Of a stretch of DNA of 64,000 nt, positions 51,350 to 62,538 are shown piece by piece. The position numbers and the translations under genes are program-made. Each line of letters opens with the position of its first letter. Position 1 is the stretch's first letter. The DNA is from Anisakis pegreffii (taxonomy: Eukaryota > Nematoda > Chromadorea > Rhabditida > Anisakidae): contig JAPYMA010000254.1 in NCBI GenBank assembly GCA_035041965.1, positions 1-64,000 on the forward strand, read 5' to 3'. The notes beneath the pieces are model-generated. The model made no database searches, had not been told where the DNA came from, and saw only the letters and a list, made by a program, of their open reading frames with translations.

Positions 51350-51761
51350 CTGAAACTTTTAGTAAATGTTAACGACTGTATTCATCGAATGGTTGAACGT
51401 TGGCAAGCCTCGATTATAATTGCAGCAGGCAGCGAATCAGAACACGATATTGACGTGCAAGCAGTGCTGCGTGGAAAAAAAAGTGGTTGCATTGATTGGT
51501 GAGGTTGACGAGGCCAATGATTGATGTTGTTCGTCGCTGTAGAGGTTATTGGCTGCTGACCTATGGTTGCCCAGACGTGATTGGTGCCCATGATCAAGAA
51601 AATGATCGAGAACAATGTTGCTTTCGGCCTCCTCTTGCCCCCTTCTCTCCCCCCTCTCCCCTCCCATATCAACCAACCAACATTTTAATATCAATATCAC
51701 TAAAAAAGCGATGAAACAACATTAACAATAATTCAAAATTCGTTGAAAATTCATTACTGTT

Positions 51762-54700
51762 TTAGTTGAGTGTTTTCATTTTCAACCAGATTAAAATGAA
51801 GTATTCAACAAACTTTTTGTGATTCCACTCTATCGTTATTGAAGTATTAGTTTGAAGATGGATGAGTCCGTCGCCCTCGATGTGAATCAATTTTTTCGGC
51901 TCATCCCAATAAGACTTTTGCCGGTCCACTTTTGCTAAATGCGAATCGATCTTCACCGACGTCAGATCAGGTACGTATCGTACACCGAGCACTTCGATGA
52001 CGTCAAATGGAGGTACACGAGAGTCCTTAGAAAAGTTGATTTTATCCCTGAGGTTGGCCTATCGGATTGCAAATTCAAATGGTACGTGTGAATTCGGGAT
52101 CAGTAATGGGCACTGCGCTTCAACGATGATCAATAGTGATCCAAAAAAACTTCAGGCCTGTGTCAAACGTAAGATCCTAAAGGACATGAGAAGGTTGGGC
52201 TTTTTGGGCGCTTTCAGCCAAGAAGACAACTTCAACGTTTCGAACTGAATTGGATGAGATGACTCGGAACGTTTGCGCACTGAAACAACGCGTAATAATG
52301 AATTGATACGACTCACGTGGATGCGACTCGTTATCAACAACACGCTGTTTTCTGGATTTGCGTTGAACACGAAATTTGACGCACTCTGATATGGAATTTT
52401 CGATTGATCTGCACCGTATTCCCAGCGGAAGCTCCCTTCCGCATGATCTGTTTCATCTGAAGATGCGGTTGAAGAGTGCTTCAATTGCACACAGTATCAA
52501 GTGATATTTTACCATTTCAAAAAAAGATTGCATCGGCGACTGAATAACAATTTACTATTGCATCCTCTCTAGACTAACACCACGCAATCAGTTCATTGTC
52601 GAAAATGAAAATTGGACTTGTCTAACAATGAGTGCGAAAGCAAAATTTCAACAGATCTACCGCAATTTTCACAGAAAGGGAAAGCACTTTTGACCAGCTT
52701 CTCACTGAGTTCGGTTCGAATGTAATGACCCAATGGAAGCCAATAAATTTCACGAATGAACTCTGTTCAACGAATACGCATGGATGTTATAACAAGTGAA
52801 AATAAGCTGAAACGAACCTAAAGCAATTAGTAAGTCGAAAGGATTCATCAGGGAAAGAAGAGCTGTTGAAGCAGTCCTCTGACGTGGAATGCAGTTTCCA
52901 CCTGGAATAATCGCTCTTCATGTTTAAGTAATGTGAAAAATAATTGGCAATCATGCGTTCGACTTATCACTAGTAGTATTCAGTTTTCATTACGACTTGA
53001 TTGTAGAGATAGATCGAAAAATTGCATCGTTTCCACAAAATTGAAAATCTTCACAAAAACGGAACCATGCATTCTCTTAACAATATTCTGAATGGTTTCG
53101 TTGACTACCTCCAAATGAACTGGTGCGGAATGAGGATGCGACAGAGTGAATGAAATTTTGGGCTCAGAATATATGAGAATTAATCTTCCATGGATCAGCA
53201 ATAGTAAATGATGTAATTATTCAGTTATGCTGCAATGAATAAGAAAGATTCTCGCCTCTTGCTAACACAGGAATGCTTTGGTTCAGACTTGCACTGAAGA
53301 GTCGGTCGCCTGGTGCAATTTCAAGTCCATAATCTTCAGTACGCAGTGAATACCATCTTCCATTTGGTAAATATGCACTCACCTCCACTGCATTCTTTAG
53401 GACACATAATTAAAACATGGACAGTATTGCGAGTCAAGCACGGTATTTCAAATCAAATGGTGTATCACTGCGTCCATGATACAATTTTTTTTTGATCTTG
53501 ACGTCTGATAAATATGAATGTGAGTTTTGTTCAAGCTAAGGAGAAGTATTATGATGAAATGCTACTGGATTCTGAAACTATGCGAACGTTTTCTGAAGTA
53601 TCGCTATCATATTTCAAAGGGAATTTCTTAGCACCAGAGAATTTTATTCCACCCTATTGAGCTTTCGTTCAATCACTTGTTCGAAAATTCATCTCATTTA
53701 GTCATTCATTTCATCCGGCTCGTTACACGACAGCCAAATAGCCTCAGGTTATGATCGAAAACATTTCGTGACCATCTGTCAATCACTCATATAGATCGTT
53801 TGTAATGGTACGAGTTTAGGTAATATTTGGTGCTTAGTATTTGATCAACTACGATCAAGGAATGTCAGTAAACCTTTTGAGTTACTGGAATGACCATCAT
53901 GCCATCCCCGAGCATAAATTGATGGCTTATGTTGTATGTTTTTTCATCGTTTGGAGCGACAAAGAATACTGGCTTTAATACGGGGTCTCCAGTATTTGCT
54001 GCCGTTTCGTGCAAACTGAAACTGACAACGATCATCGCCCAGGAACTGCTTATTTCTTTCGGCATCAAATACGACAACGAATATTGGATGAATTCCTCAC
54101 TTGTAATCGCAAATTCTTGGACTCACTACCAAAAGAACAATGCACAGTGAAAGGAACAATTCAATTTCGATTCCATCAGTGGCCATCACACTGGTTAATC
54201 GTAGATTCATTCCATAGAATGGTTTTCTGTCAATACTGGCAAGTGAGTAACAATGGAGGTTATCACTTACGTATAAATATACGGAAGATAGTAGTATCTG
54301 AAGATACTGGCCTGCTTTGCTGCGACAGATATTGCTTCAATGTGCAATGGGTCTTTTGATGGTTTACTTTTGTCGTTGTTATCGCTGAAAACGATTTCTT
54401 TTCTCTAACGAATTATTGCTGATGTTTCTTTATCTAAACATGATTTGAACATGAATATGGCCAACGATGTCTTCAAAAATCTAAATCTGCATCCAATGAA
54501 CCTTTCAAGTTAAAATCCACCAAGATGAGGATCATCACTTCGGTCCACATTACCGCTGCATGATCTGTTGTTCAAGTGTTCCTATTAGATCAAGTGTTCA
54601 GAGGAAATGTTCGAGGACGTAGCTCTCACAGATATCTAAACCTGATTTGGCTTGCATTATCGGTTGCTTCTTCTTATAGCGATGAGGATATCTCAAATAC

Positions 54701-57700
54701 CAATTATTCTCAGCTGCGAACGTGATCTGAAATTCCTCTGACCTGAACAGTGAGTAAAACGCTCCAACTTGGTACCATCTAACGCACAATTCCACATCGT
54801 CCACCGTAGAATCATCGCCGCAAATGTATGCACCGACGTATGGGATTCCGAACATATTGAATTCTTGAGTAGTAATGATCGATCCTCGAAGGTCATCCCA
54901 TCTTGCTGAAGTAGCGCCTAGCCAATGCCCTGCATAGCTACCGGATGAGGGATAAGTTGACCTTTAAGAAAACATAATTCATTGGACAAAAATATGCAGA
55001 ATATGAGCAGATTGAAAATATCTGGTCATAAATGTAATGTAACAGAAAGTACGCTACGCACGGGCTGCGAGAAATTATGTGGGAATCATTCAAAGGTTCA
55101 AGCGGAATGAACTGTCTGAAGACAAATTCTGCCTATTGTTATCAAATACATTTGCAACAAAACAACCTGGCAATGAGCATTTTCGTATTGAACGGCCTAT
55201 GCATTAAAGTTTCATAGGTGGAGGAGGCTTGCGAGAGGCCGTAAAGATTTTTCGTATCAGAAAGTCTCATCATGCCATGACGAACACTCCCAATCATGCA
55301 TAGCGTCTTGGACGAGAGTTCACCCTTCAATTGAACATCTCTGTAGATTCATTTTATTCAGCACCTGCTCAGTTGTTGCTTCTATGAAAGGGTCAAGGTA
55401 GGAAAATGAAAAAGTGAACGGATTGGAGATTTGAAACTAGTGTAATCCAGTATTCCGGATAATGAAAAAAAACCCTCGCATTAGTTCTCGCTATGATCTG
55501 AAGAGTGGTACATAAAAATTTGTTTAACTGAGGTGGAGTCAGAAAAATGCTCCTATGTAACTTTGACTGCCCCATTCAACGGATAACTTTTCAACTGAAT
55601 GCAATGGTGCTCTTCACCAGAATGAGAAGATGCCCATTTGTTCGCGGATGATTCCCTTCGGGGCACGCAAAGTACCCACCGTTCTCCCCTCTGCTTTGAG
55701 AGGCCCTGCTGAAGCGAAAATCCATTTAATGGGGAGCTCACTTCATCGCCATAATAGTAAGAATTGGCAGTTTTGAACGGTGGATTGTCATATTTTGAAT
55801 ACGTTCCGCTGAGTGGGCATTTCAACGTTGCAATTTTCGCATGATGTGCCGAGTCGTTAAAGTACCATGGATTTTGTTGGTTTGTTCCGAAGCTCGTTGG
55901 TTCATCACCACTTAACCAAACACCATCGAAGGCTACCTTAAAAGCAGTCAACCACAAAATACCATTGAACTAAGGTTGCACTGCTTACCCTCTGAGCAAT
56001 GCATGAAAATGCTATCAGAATCAACATTCCACGTGATTTGTTTACCACCCAATCTTGGATCAGTTCACAAGCAAAACAATTCGCAAAATCAACTATGCTC
56101 TGGAGAAAAAATTTTTAAGCAACGGGTGCGATCACTCAGCACATCAAGCCATGAGAGTAGTCTTGGTTGATCACGACGGTCTGTTATCTAAAGCTGCTTT
56201 TTATCATGCATGCATACGACGCATCGATGGTTTGTCGTTTTGAGTGGTGCCGACTTGACAGAGGGTAACGTTTCTCTTTGAAGCGAACAGCACATGTATT
56301 ACAATGTGCATGGTAATCGGCGACACTTTCAGTCATTCGATGCAAGTGCAGATGTATGTCGTTCAACTATGACCACAACGAAAATCGCAAATAATTGGTG
56401 AGGTGAAAGCTTACAGTTCGATGAAAAAGATGTAATCTATTAGACCACCACTCACGCGTTCTTGTTGTGTCATCAAGAAAATCAAGGTATGCAACGTGAT
56501 CGTTTGGTAGGCCAATGCCAAGCATCAACTGAAATGTTTATGTTTATTGTGTCAAAATATGCTTAAAAACATACTGAACTATGATTCGCAAGCATTTTAT
56601 AGATCGATAAACAAATGAAGATCTATGAAGGAAGACGAACTTGAGCAAAGGCAAACAAGTATACCTTTGTTCCATTGGTTTCCGCATACAGTGAGTTCGT
56701 TTCGGTTGGTACTAAATCTTCTGTTGGCCATTCAATGAAACTGACATTCTGAATGAAATTTAATTGTTGACGATAAGTGCATTAAGATGATGTGTGTATA
56801 TTAATGGAACAATGAGCGCAAATCGGAAACCGAACCCTTTACACCAGGGATCGGCAACCCCCGGCCCGCCGACAAAACTTTTTGGCCCACTAGATGAATT
56901 TGAGAAATTGTTTTTGAAGGGCTAAAAGAGGCTTCGAGTTACACTGATAATTTTCGACATAGAATTTTCTATGTCGAAAATTTCTGGCCGGCTAAAAGTG
57001 TGTCGCCGACACATATATTTTCTTGATCCATCTATATTCATCTGAGCATATTATCCAAAAATCATGCACGGATTCTGCTTTCTTGAGCGCATCACTGACA
57101 ACAGAGGCTGCTTGGAAATCAATAAGCTTCAACTGAAATGCGGCCTCATCTAATGAGGGGATGGTTTCTTTAGCCAGGGAGGATATATCCGCATTTCGGA
57201 CAGCGAGAGGATCACGAAGAAAAGCGATGATGTCCCTCGAGATGGAGTAGTCGTCAAATCTGGACTTGAAGTTGGCCTGTAGCTGTTTGATGAAATCTAC
57301 CATTATATCAGTCACTTGTCCCCGTGTCTGTGATTTCAGTGTACTGAAGTGCAGGAACCTGTCAGTTGTTATGTCTGACTGGAACAACTCCAGTTTCTTG
57401 GTAAACCATTCAAGCTTTTCAACCATGTCCACGATGGTTTTGCCTTTCCCCTGCAGCTGAAGGTTAAGCTGGTTCAGATGACGAAAAGTATCCGTCAAAA
57501 ATGCCACACTGGACATGGATATTTCATCCTGTAGAAAGGCAAGGTGGTCGTTTGCAATTCAACTCTTGCATAGGCTTAGGAAGGCCTCGACCTCATCCAT
57601 CAGTTCCCAGAAGCGCTCCAGCGCTTGGCCTTTAATTAACCAGCGCACGTCGTTGGGGAGCTACTTTGCTTGGACTACTTCACGGTTCTTGCGACAAGCC

Positions 57701-60700
57701 TAAGCCTACAGATAAGGGAAGAACATGTTTGAAAAAACAATAAAAAAACATGTCGGTCCGCCGGTCAGTCGCCAGACAGTTGCTCAGAGAAATTTTGGCC
57801 TGCTGTCAAACTAACTTGCCGACCCCTGCTTTACACCCTGACAAATTATTCATAGGTGTAAGTATTCTTTTTCGTCATCAGTAATCTCACTACGAAAATG
57901 GAGTGCAAATCAGGGTGATTGCGATAACCTGAGCCCAGTGGACGATATCTGCTTTTGACACGTTCAATATGCTACTGAAAAAATGTAACTTTGCAGTTTT
58001 TGCAGTTACCCGACTCGAGTTTCCCAATTTTGCAATTCATTCGTTTAATTTAAATGAATTCAAAAGTGAATACGTTGGCAATGGCATCCTTGAACCACGG
58101 ATTCTTGACGGAAATGCCAGTATTGATGAATATTGTAAGCTTATAGCCTTGTTTGTGCCACTTTTGCGTTATATTTGTCAGTTGCTTCCAATCCTAAAGC
58201 ACTTACAGACAATTACAAGAGGTTTTGTTTTTGTGGGCGTATATTGCTGGATGAGTGGTCTTCCAGTATCTGCACTGAACCAACAAATCTTTTTGGATAT
58301 CATACGGTTACTTTGGTGCTGAATTATTGCTTTCCAAAAAAGACATACATTATTGAGTGTGAAATCATTGAAATCCTGCATATAGTCCGTGTTTATATTG
58401 ATAACATTGAATAAAATTCCACGTGATTCCGTCTGCTGAACAGCTTGGTCCAATTCATTCGCACTTGCGTAACCATTACGCCCAATCTCAACAACAGCAG
58501 TACAATCCAGGCTCACTTTGAAATGTCTGGATCGTGATTTGCAAGGGAAGTTTTCGTCTTTGCATACGCATTCTATTCACAAATTCAACTTAACTTTGTG
58601 GAATTAGTGGTTTTTCAGTCACTCGTACAAACTTTTGAATGCGCAATAAGCAATAAGATAAGAATACTCATGCGATGAGAATACTCCAACTGCTCAGTTC
58701 GCTGCAACCGTCACTGTATTCCGTCTGTAGTGGTTTTTAAAACTACTTCACAATTTTTTTTTGATTGTCACATCAATTTGCAGTGTTTGGCTCAAACCTG
58801 GAATCCCAGGGACCACAGTGGTGGCAACAACGGCATTCCTACAAGCTGCAGATATTGCTCGATGACCATCTGCGGAGTTGGTCCTTCGAAAATGTAAATA
58901 TCGAGGTTGCCTCCGATTGTTCTATAAACCAAATGCGGTCCTGGCCCAAGGGTTACCTCCTACAAATTTGGATGATAGTTGGAAATTTTAGCATTGACAT
59001 TGTTGATGATTTCGTGTGGAGCATTTATATGAGTGAAAAGATTGTTCTGATAACTTCAAAATAAAAGCTAATTCTCTTTTTCATAGCTTCCCTTCGAGGA
59101 CGTTTGAATTTGAACGGTGTCTCACAGATGTGACATTCCGAGAAACAGGATAATAGATACTAAAAGGATAACAATACTTCCAAAGAGAACAATGTACTCT
59201 CTTCATATTATGATCACAATAACATGGCTTAATTTAAGAGTGATCGGATCAGAGGTGTAACTGAAAAATGCGATCGAAATGTGCAACCAGAAGATCAAGT
59301 CGTGTAACCTGCGGCGCTGAATTAGCGAAAAAAACGCCATGAGCACTGAAGTCCGACTCAACACACAAGTAGAATGGATGTACTCCGTATAAGTTCTTAA
59401 GAGGCCTCTCACTGTATTCAGGCATCTCATCTCTCGCCAACATTCCCCATGTTGTGTAGCGTGAGAGGTCATGCTGCAAAAAGATGCAAACAGTAATGCT
59501 ATATTATCCTCCTGTCACCAGAAAATTTTACTTTTCTCGCGAATACATCCGAACTGATGTCAATGCGAAATGACTGAGAATATGGCACTCACTTTCAGGG
59601 AACTATGTGCATGCTCTCCGAAACCGAAGACCCGATCAGATGGTAGGAACGTCGCAATTTGTATGTATTGATCAGAGAATAGGAAAGAACCTGGAAAGAT
59701 AAAGATTCAATAGACCACACCTATGGAACAGGTCCCACATTCCCTTCAGTCAGAATGTCATGGCTCATTATTTGCTTCAATATGATGCAAATGGAAGCCT
59801 GAACGTTCACATAACAGCTCAACTGACTCGCGTTTTTGAATGTATAAAACGCAACATCGTGAAGAAATAAATCTCCAATGAGTACGTGGTACAGACTGTC
59901 CTAAACGTAAAACCTACCGATTGAAGTATCCCAAATAGGCGTTGACTCGTTGCTTCTGGACACCTTGAACGCGAACATATCCGAACTATTATCGATATGC
60001 AAATCGAGATCCGGTGGGACGTCTGCAGTTGTGTGGAATTCGATTGGTGGCTCATACCTGGAAAATTCTCGTGTGTTGGACGCCGTGAACTACGATATCA
60101 TTAAATTGACAGCAGTTACTACAGAGTATCATAGCATATTGATACTCTGCAGTAATTGCTGTCAATTTAAAGATATCGTAGCTGGTCAACGCCTATTTGA
60201 GATGCTTCAGTCGGTGACCGAAATGAGTTTCTTTCTGATCAACGTCTGTTTGCGAACGTTTATAGTAGGCATTCCATGCAGTTTTCACAGAATGCTGACG
60301 TGTATCAGAGACGCCCCTTATCTCAAATCTAATCACGAAGCGATCAGCGTTTTCCACCTGTCCTTATCTGGTAAATACAAAATTTGCTGTCGAGTGTTGC
60401 GCTCATCGCTCATCTTTATCATACGTGTTGATAAAGACGTTCGCTCAACTTTATCTGTACAAATCCAATCTTAGCTTCGGCACTATTCAAGAAAAAATCC
60501 CTCAGTAATTAATCTATGGACAGATCATCGTTCGTAATGAAACAACTACCTTCCAGTTTGGCCAATTCGAATATGCAACGTATGTGCGTATTTTGCGTAG
60601 GAAAATTCCAAAAACGCAAGATCAGCTCCATACGGATTTTGGAAAGTCCCACTGTTATAGACAAAGAACATGTCGTTCGACTCATCATTCGTTTTCATCA

Positions 60701-61378
60701 GCGCATATCCGGTGTTTATGGGGAAATAACACGGAGGCGCTGAAGGCATTTCCTAAAAAGTCAATGAAGCGATAACAATAAATCAATTGGCGGTATTTTA
60801 TGAATATGAATGCGAAATATATGATGAAGAAGTTCTGTATAGCATTCATAACAGTTTTCAGAAAAGATATGAAATGAAATGACAGCAAATGAACTTATAC
60901 ATTCATAGATCACGTGCTAAAATCTTATGATTTAGCCGGCAGTTTGAATGCGATTTTGCAACATATTTCTGCCTCATTTTACGGAATTCACAAGGCCGCT
61001 GATGGATATCTGTATGAGATTAGGAACGACGAAAACAACCTCATGTGTGTGTGCATCAAAGATGCAGCCTCGTTGGATGCATGCTTCCTCTAACTCGGTA
61101 AAATTCGCAACTGGTTGAGGCCAGCAGTCTACACGAGTGAACAGATCAATTCTCTGGTCTATCGTTTCATTATGAGTTACTTTTCCCCTGCAGTATGTGA
61201 TTCCGTTACTCAACGAATCTGAATAAGTTCATGTTAGGTAGAAAAAGACAAAAAAGAATGTTGACAAATACTCAGTCTTATACATCGTATCTTCGTCATT
61301 GTTGGCACTGACTGAATGGAGTACTTTCAAATTCGCAACGACTAAACACACGAGCAAGAAACGACCGATTATCGCCAT
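51762..61378 (-). CDS. Glycoside hydrolase family 31 (alpha-glucosidase-like), predicted catalytically inactive
   Basis: Minus-strand exons read: 61378-61284, 61208-61040, 60752-60550, 60057-59918, 59690-59593, 59473-59309, 58959-58798, 58486-58349, 58193-58074, 56748-56665, 56528-56415, 55936-55742, 55324-55167, 54961-54642, 54121-53874, 53394-53221, then 52456-52317 and 52025-51762. Order of domains: signal peptide (MAIIGRFLLVCLVVANL), trefoil-like Cys motif (VDCWPQP, EEACIQRGC, PPCYFP), N-terminal beta-sandwich (RYEPPIEF, WDTSIG, FSDQYIQIATFLPSDRVFGF), catalytic barrel (NLYGVHPFYLC, YRTIGGNLDIYIFEGP, FDGVW, TKNLYGLSQA, RSTYPSSGSYAGHW, FGIPYVGAYICG) and C-terminal sandwiches (HQFMLGDGMMVIPV, LPNGRWYS, GSFRWEY). 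The nucleophile motif WIDMNEP reads WLSGDEP and the acid/base GDN reads GAT. Frame ends at TGA (53223-53221) before the last two exons. TTTTGCAG lies 6 nt before the ATG. Exons 2, 13 and 15 have uncertain acceptors. Confidence 0.85.
56845..57828 (-). mobile_element. hAT (Charlie/ZBED-like) element inserted in GH31 intron 9
   Basis: Exact 8-bp target duplication CTTTACAC (56837-56844 and 57829-57836). Ends are CAGGGATCGGCAAC and, inward from the right, CAGGGGTCGGCAAG, classical hAT termini. At 984 bp it is an internally deleted copy. It carries a fragment of the transposase on the minus strand and a 14-bp perfect hairpin (ATTTTCGACATAGA and its complement) at about 56950-56981. Confidence 0.95.
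56992..57660 (-). pseudogene. hAT transposase fragment (GTF2IRD2/ZBED5-like region)
   Basis: On the minus strand, DVRWLIKGQALERFWELMDE, an in-frame TGA (57561-57559), then a 174-codon frame with VAFLTDTFRHLNQLNLQLQG and KGKTIVDMVEKLEWFTKKL. These match the central part of hAT transposases related to the domesticated GTF2IRD2/ZBED genes. The N-terminal zinc finger, the catalytic start and the C-terminal dimerisation region are missing, so it cannot be functional. Confidence 0.85.
59916..60215. repeat. Inverted repeat: exon 4/intron 3 of GH31 with an inverted partial copy
   Basis: 60090-60130 and 60141-60181 form a hairpin with 38 of 41 positions matching and a 10-nt loop. Immediately outside the right arm, 60185-60215 is the inverted copy (28 of 31) of 59916-59946, the end of GH31 exon 4 with its splice donor. 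The inverted copy lacks the 143 nt corresponding to 59947-60089. Confidence 0.85.
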
Positions 61379-62538
61379 TTCAACCTGCAAAAAAATCATT
61401 GGCTGTGTCCAACGACTGCACTGAATGCAAGCATGCTTCTCTAGCAAGCATTGCTTTTGGCATACAAGCTGACGATTCGGCGAGCGTTGGGGAAGGATCA
61501 TGCTCGAAATTTCGAGCTTGATCGTTGATAGGCATGAACTGATGTGCTGTGACTGTAGGATGGGATTCAGCTCCCCAAAAAGCACCTGCAATCACAGCGA
61601 CAAGCGAACATGTAATTAACGCAGATAAACGGGATGATACCCAATGAGTGGGTTCAATCATCCGAAGCACATGCTAAAACTATGATGGGAGTGGCAAGTA
61701 GTTGTTGCCTTAATCGTGCCATTATCTGTTGTAGAAGTATTGATAAGGAGTGCTCAACACTTCAATAACACAGTTATATTATTCTCTGTACGGTTTTCTC
61801 ACGTAGGTGGAAAGTAATTGCTTCGTGCTTAGTTTTTAGATAAAAATTGCCGATCATAAAACGAAACATTAATGTCAGCTTTATCGTTTCTGCCGATGTA
61901 TTAAGCAGCGGAGAGTCATACGACTGATCCAGAAAAAAAAGCGCACAGTTGCTCGCATTTCAGAACGAACAGTTTTAAAATTTCACTTTCTGATCACGTC
62001 TAGCAATTATCACTGAATGATGATGGAGTCATTCAGTGATAATGACAAATACAATTCCAGAAATATGGCTGCATTCGTGGAACTGTAAGATTGCATGCAT
62101 TGCAGATGGCTCGATTCACATCGTGCTTGCATGCACTTGATCGCTGTGTCGTTCAACGATCTATACAACATATACTCAACAGTTCGAGTCCAAGGACGAT
62201 TGGTACTGAGAAAGTGTACAGTAGTCATACGGCCCTCCATGCTAAACTGCTCGAAAACTACGTCGTCTTTTAAGGGAAATTTGTTCCTTTCCGATTAGGT
62301 TGAAACCTTTTATAAAAATCACTTTTATTGCAACATGTACAACTCTATTGAAACGAAAATAAATTGCATTATGCCTTATCCAATAGAACACCATATCGAG
62401 TTAAATACAGTGTTCATAGATGTATAAATTACAACGTCCACAACTTTGCACATTCACAGTTTCGTATTATCGTTGTTCAACACATTCAGCTGATTACAAC
62501 AAAAACAAACGAAGCCGAGCAGCTGTAGATGGATTCAT
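61379..62538. other. Intergenic region between GH31 and FkbM copy B
   Basis: 61380-61670 (-) is an open frame with a hydrophobic stretch (LITCSLVAVIAGAFWG) just upstream of the GH31 start. It could be an alternative 5' exon, but no donor in suitable phase was found. A perfect 15-bp hairpin (ATTATCACTGAATGA and complement) sits at 62006-62043. TTTATT at 62324-62329 is a possible minus-strand polyadenylation signal for FkbM copy B. Confidence 0.4.
62365..62455. repeat. Short dispersed repeat, copy 1
   Basis: ACACCATATCGAGTTAAAT, then GTTCATAGATGT, then CAACGTCCA and TTTGCA occur in the same order at 63228-63318, about 863 bp away. It lies just downstream of FkbM copy B. Confidence 0.7.

Noticed and set aside
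57969..58322. 117-codon plus-strand open frame
   Set aside because: Antisense to GH31 exon 9 and neighbouring intron sequence; the minus strand gives a clear GH31 match (KLTIFINTGIS).
61380..61670. Alternative GH31 first exon encoding a type II membrane anchor
   Set aside because: It has a hydrophobic stretch, but no donor in the right phase; the ATG at 61378 has a signal peptide and a close acceptor.
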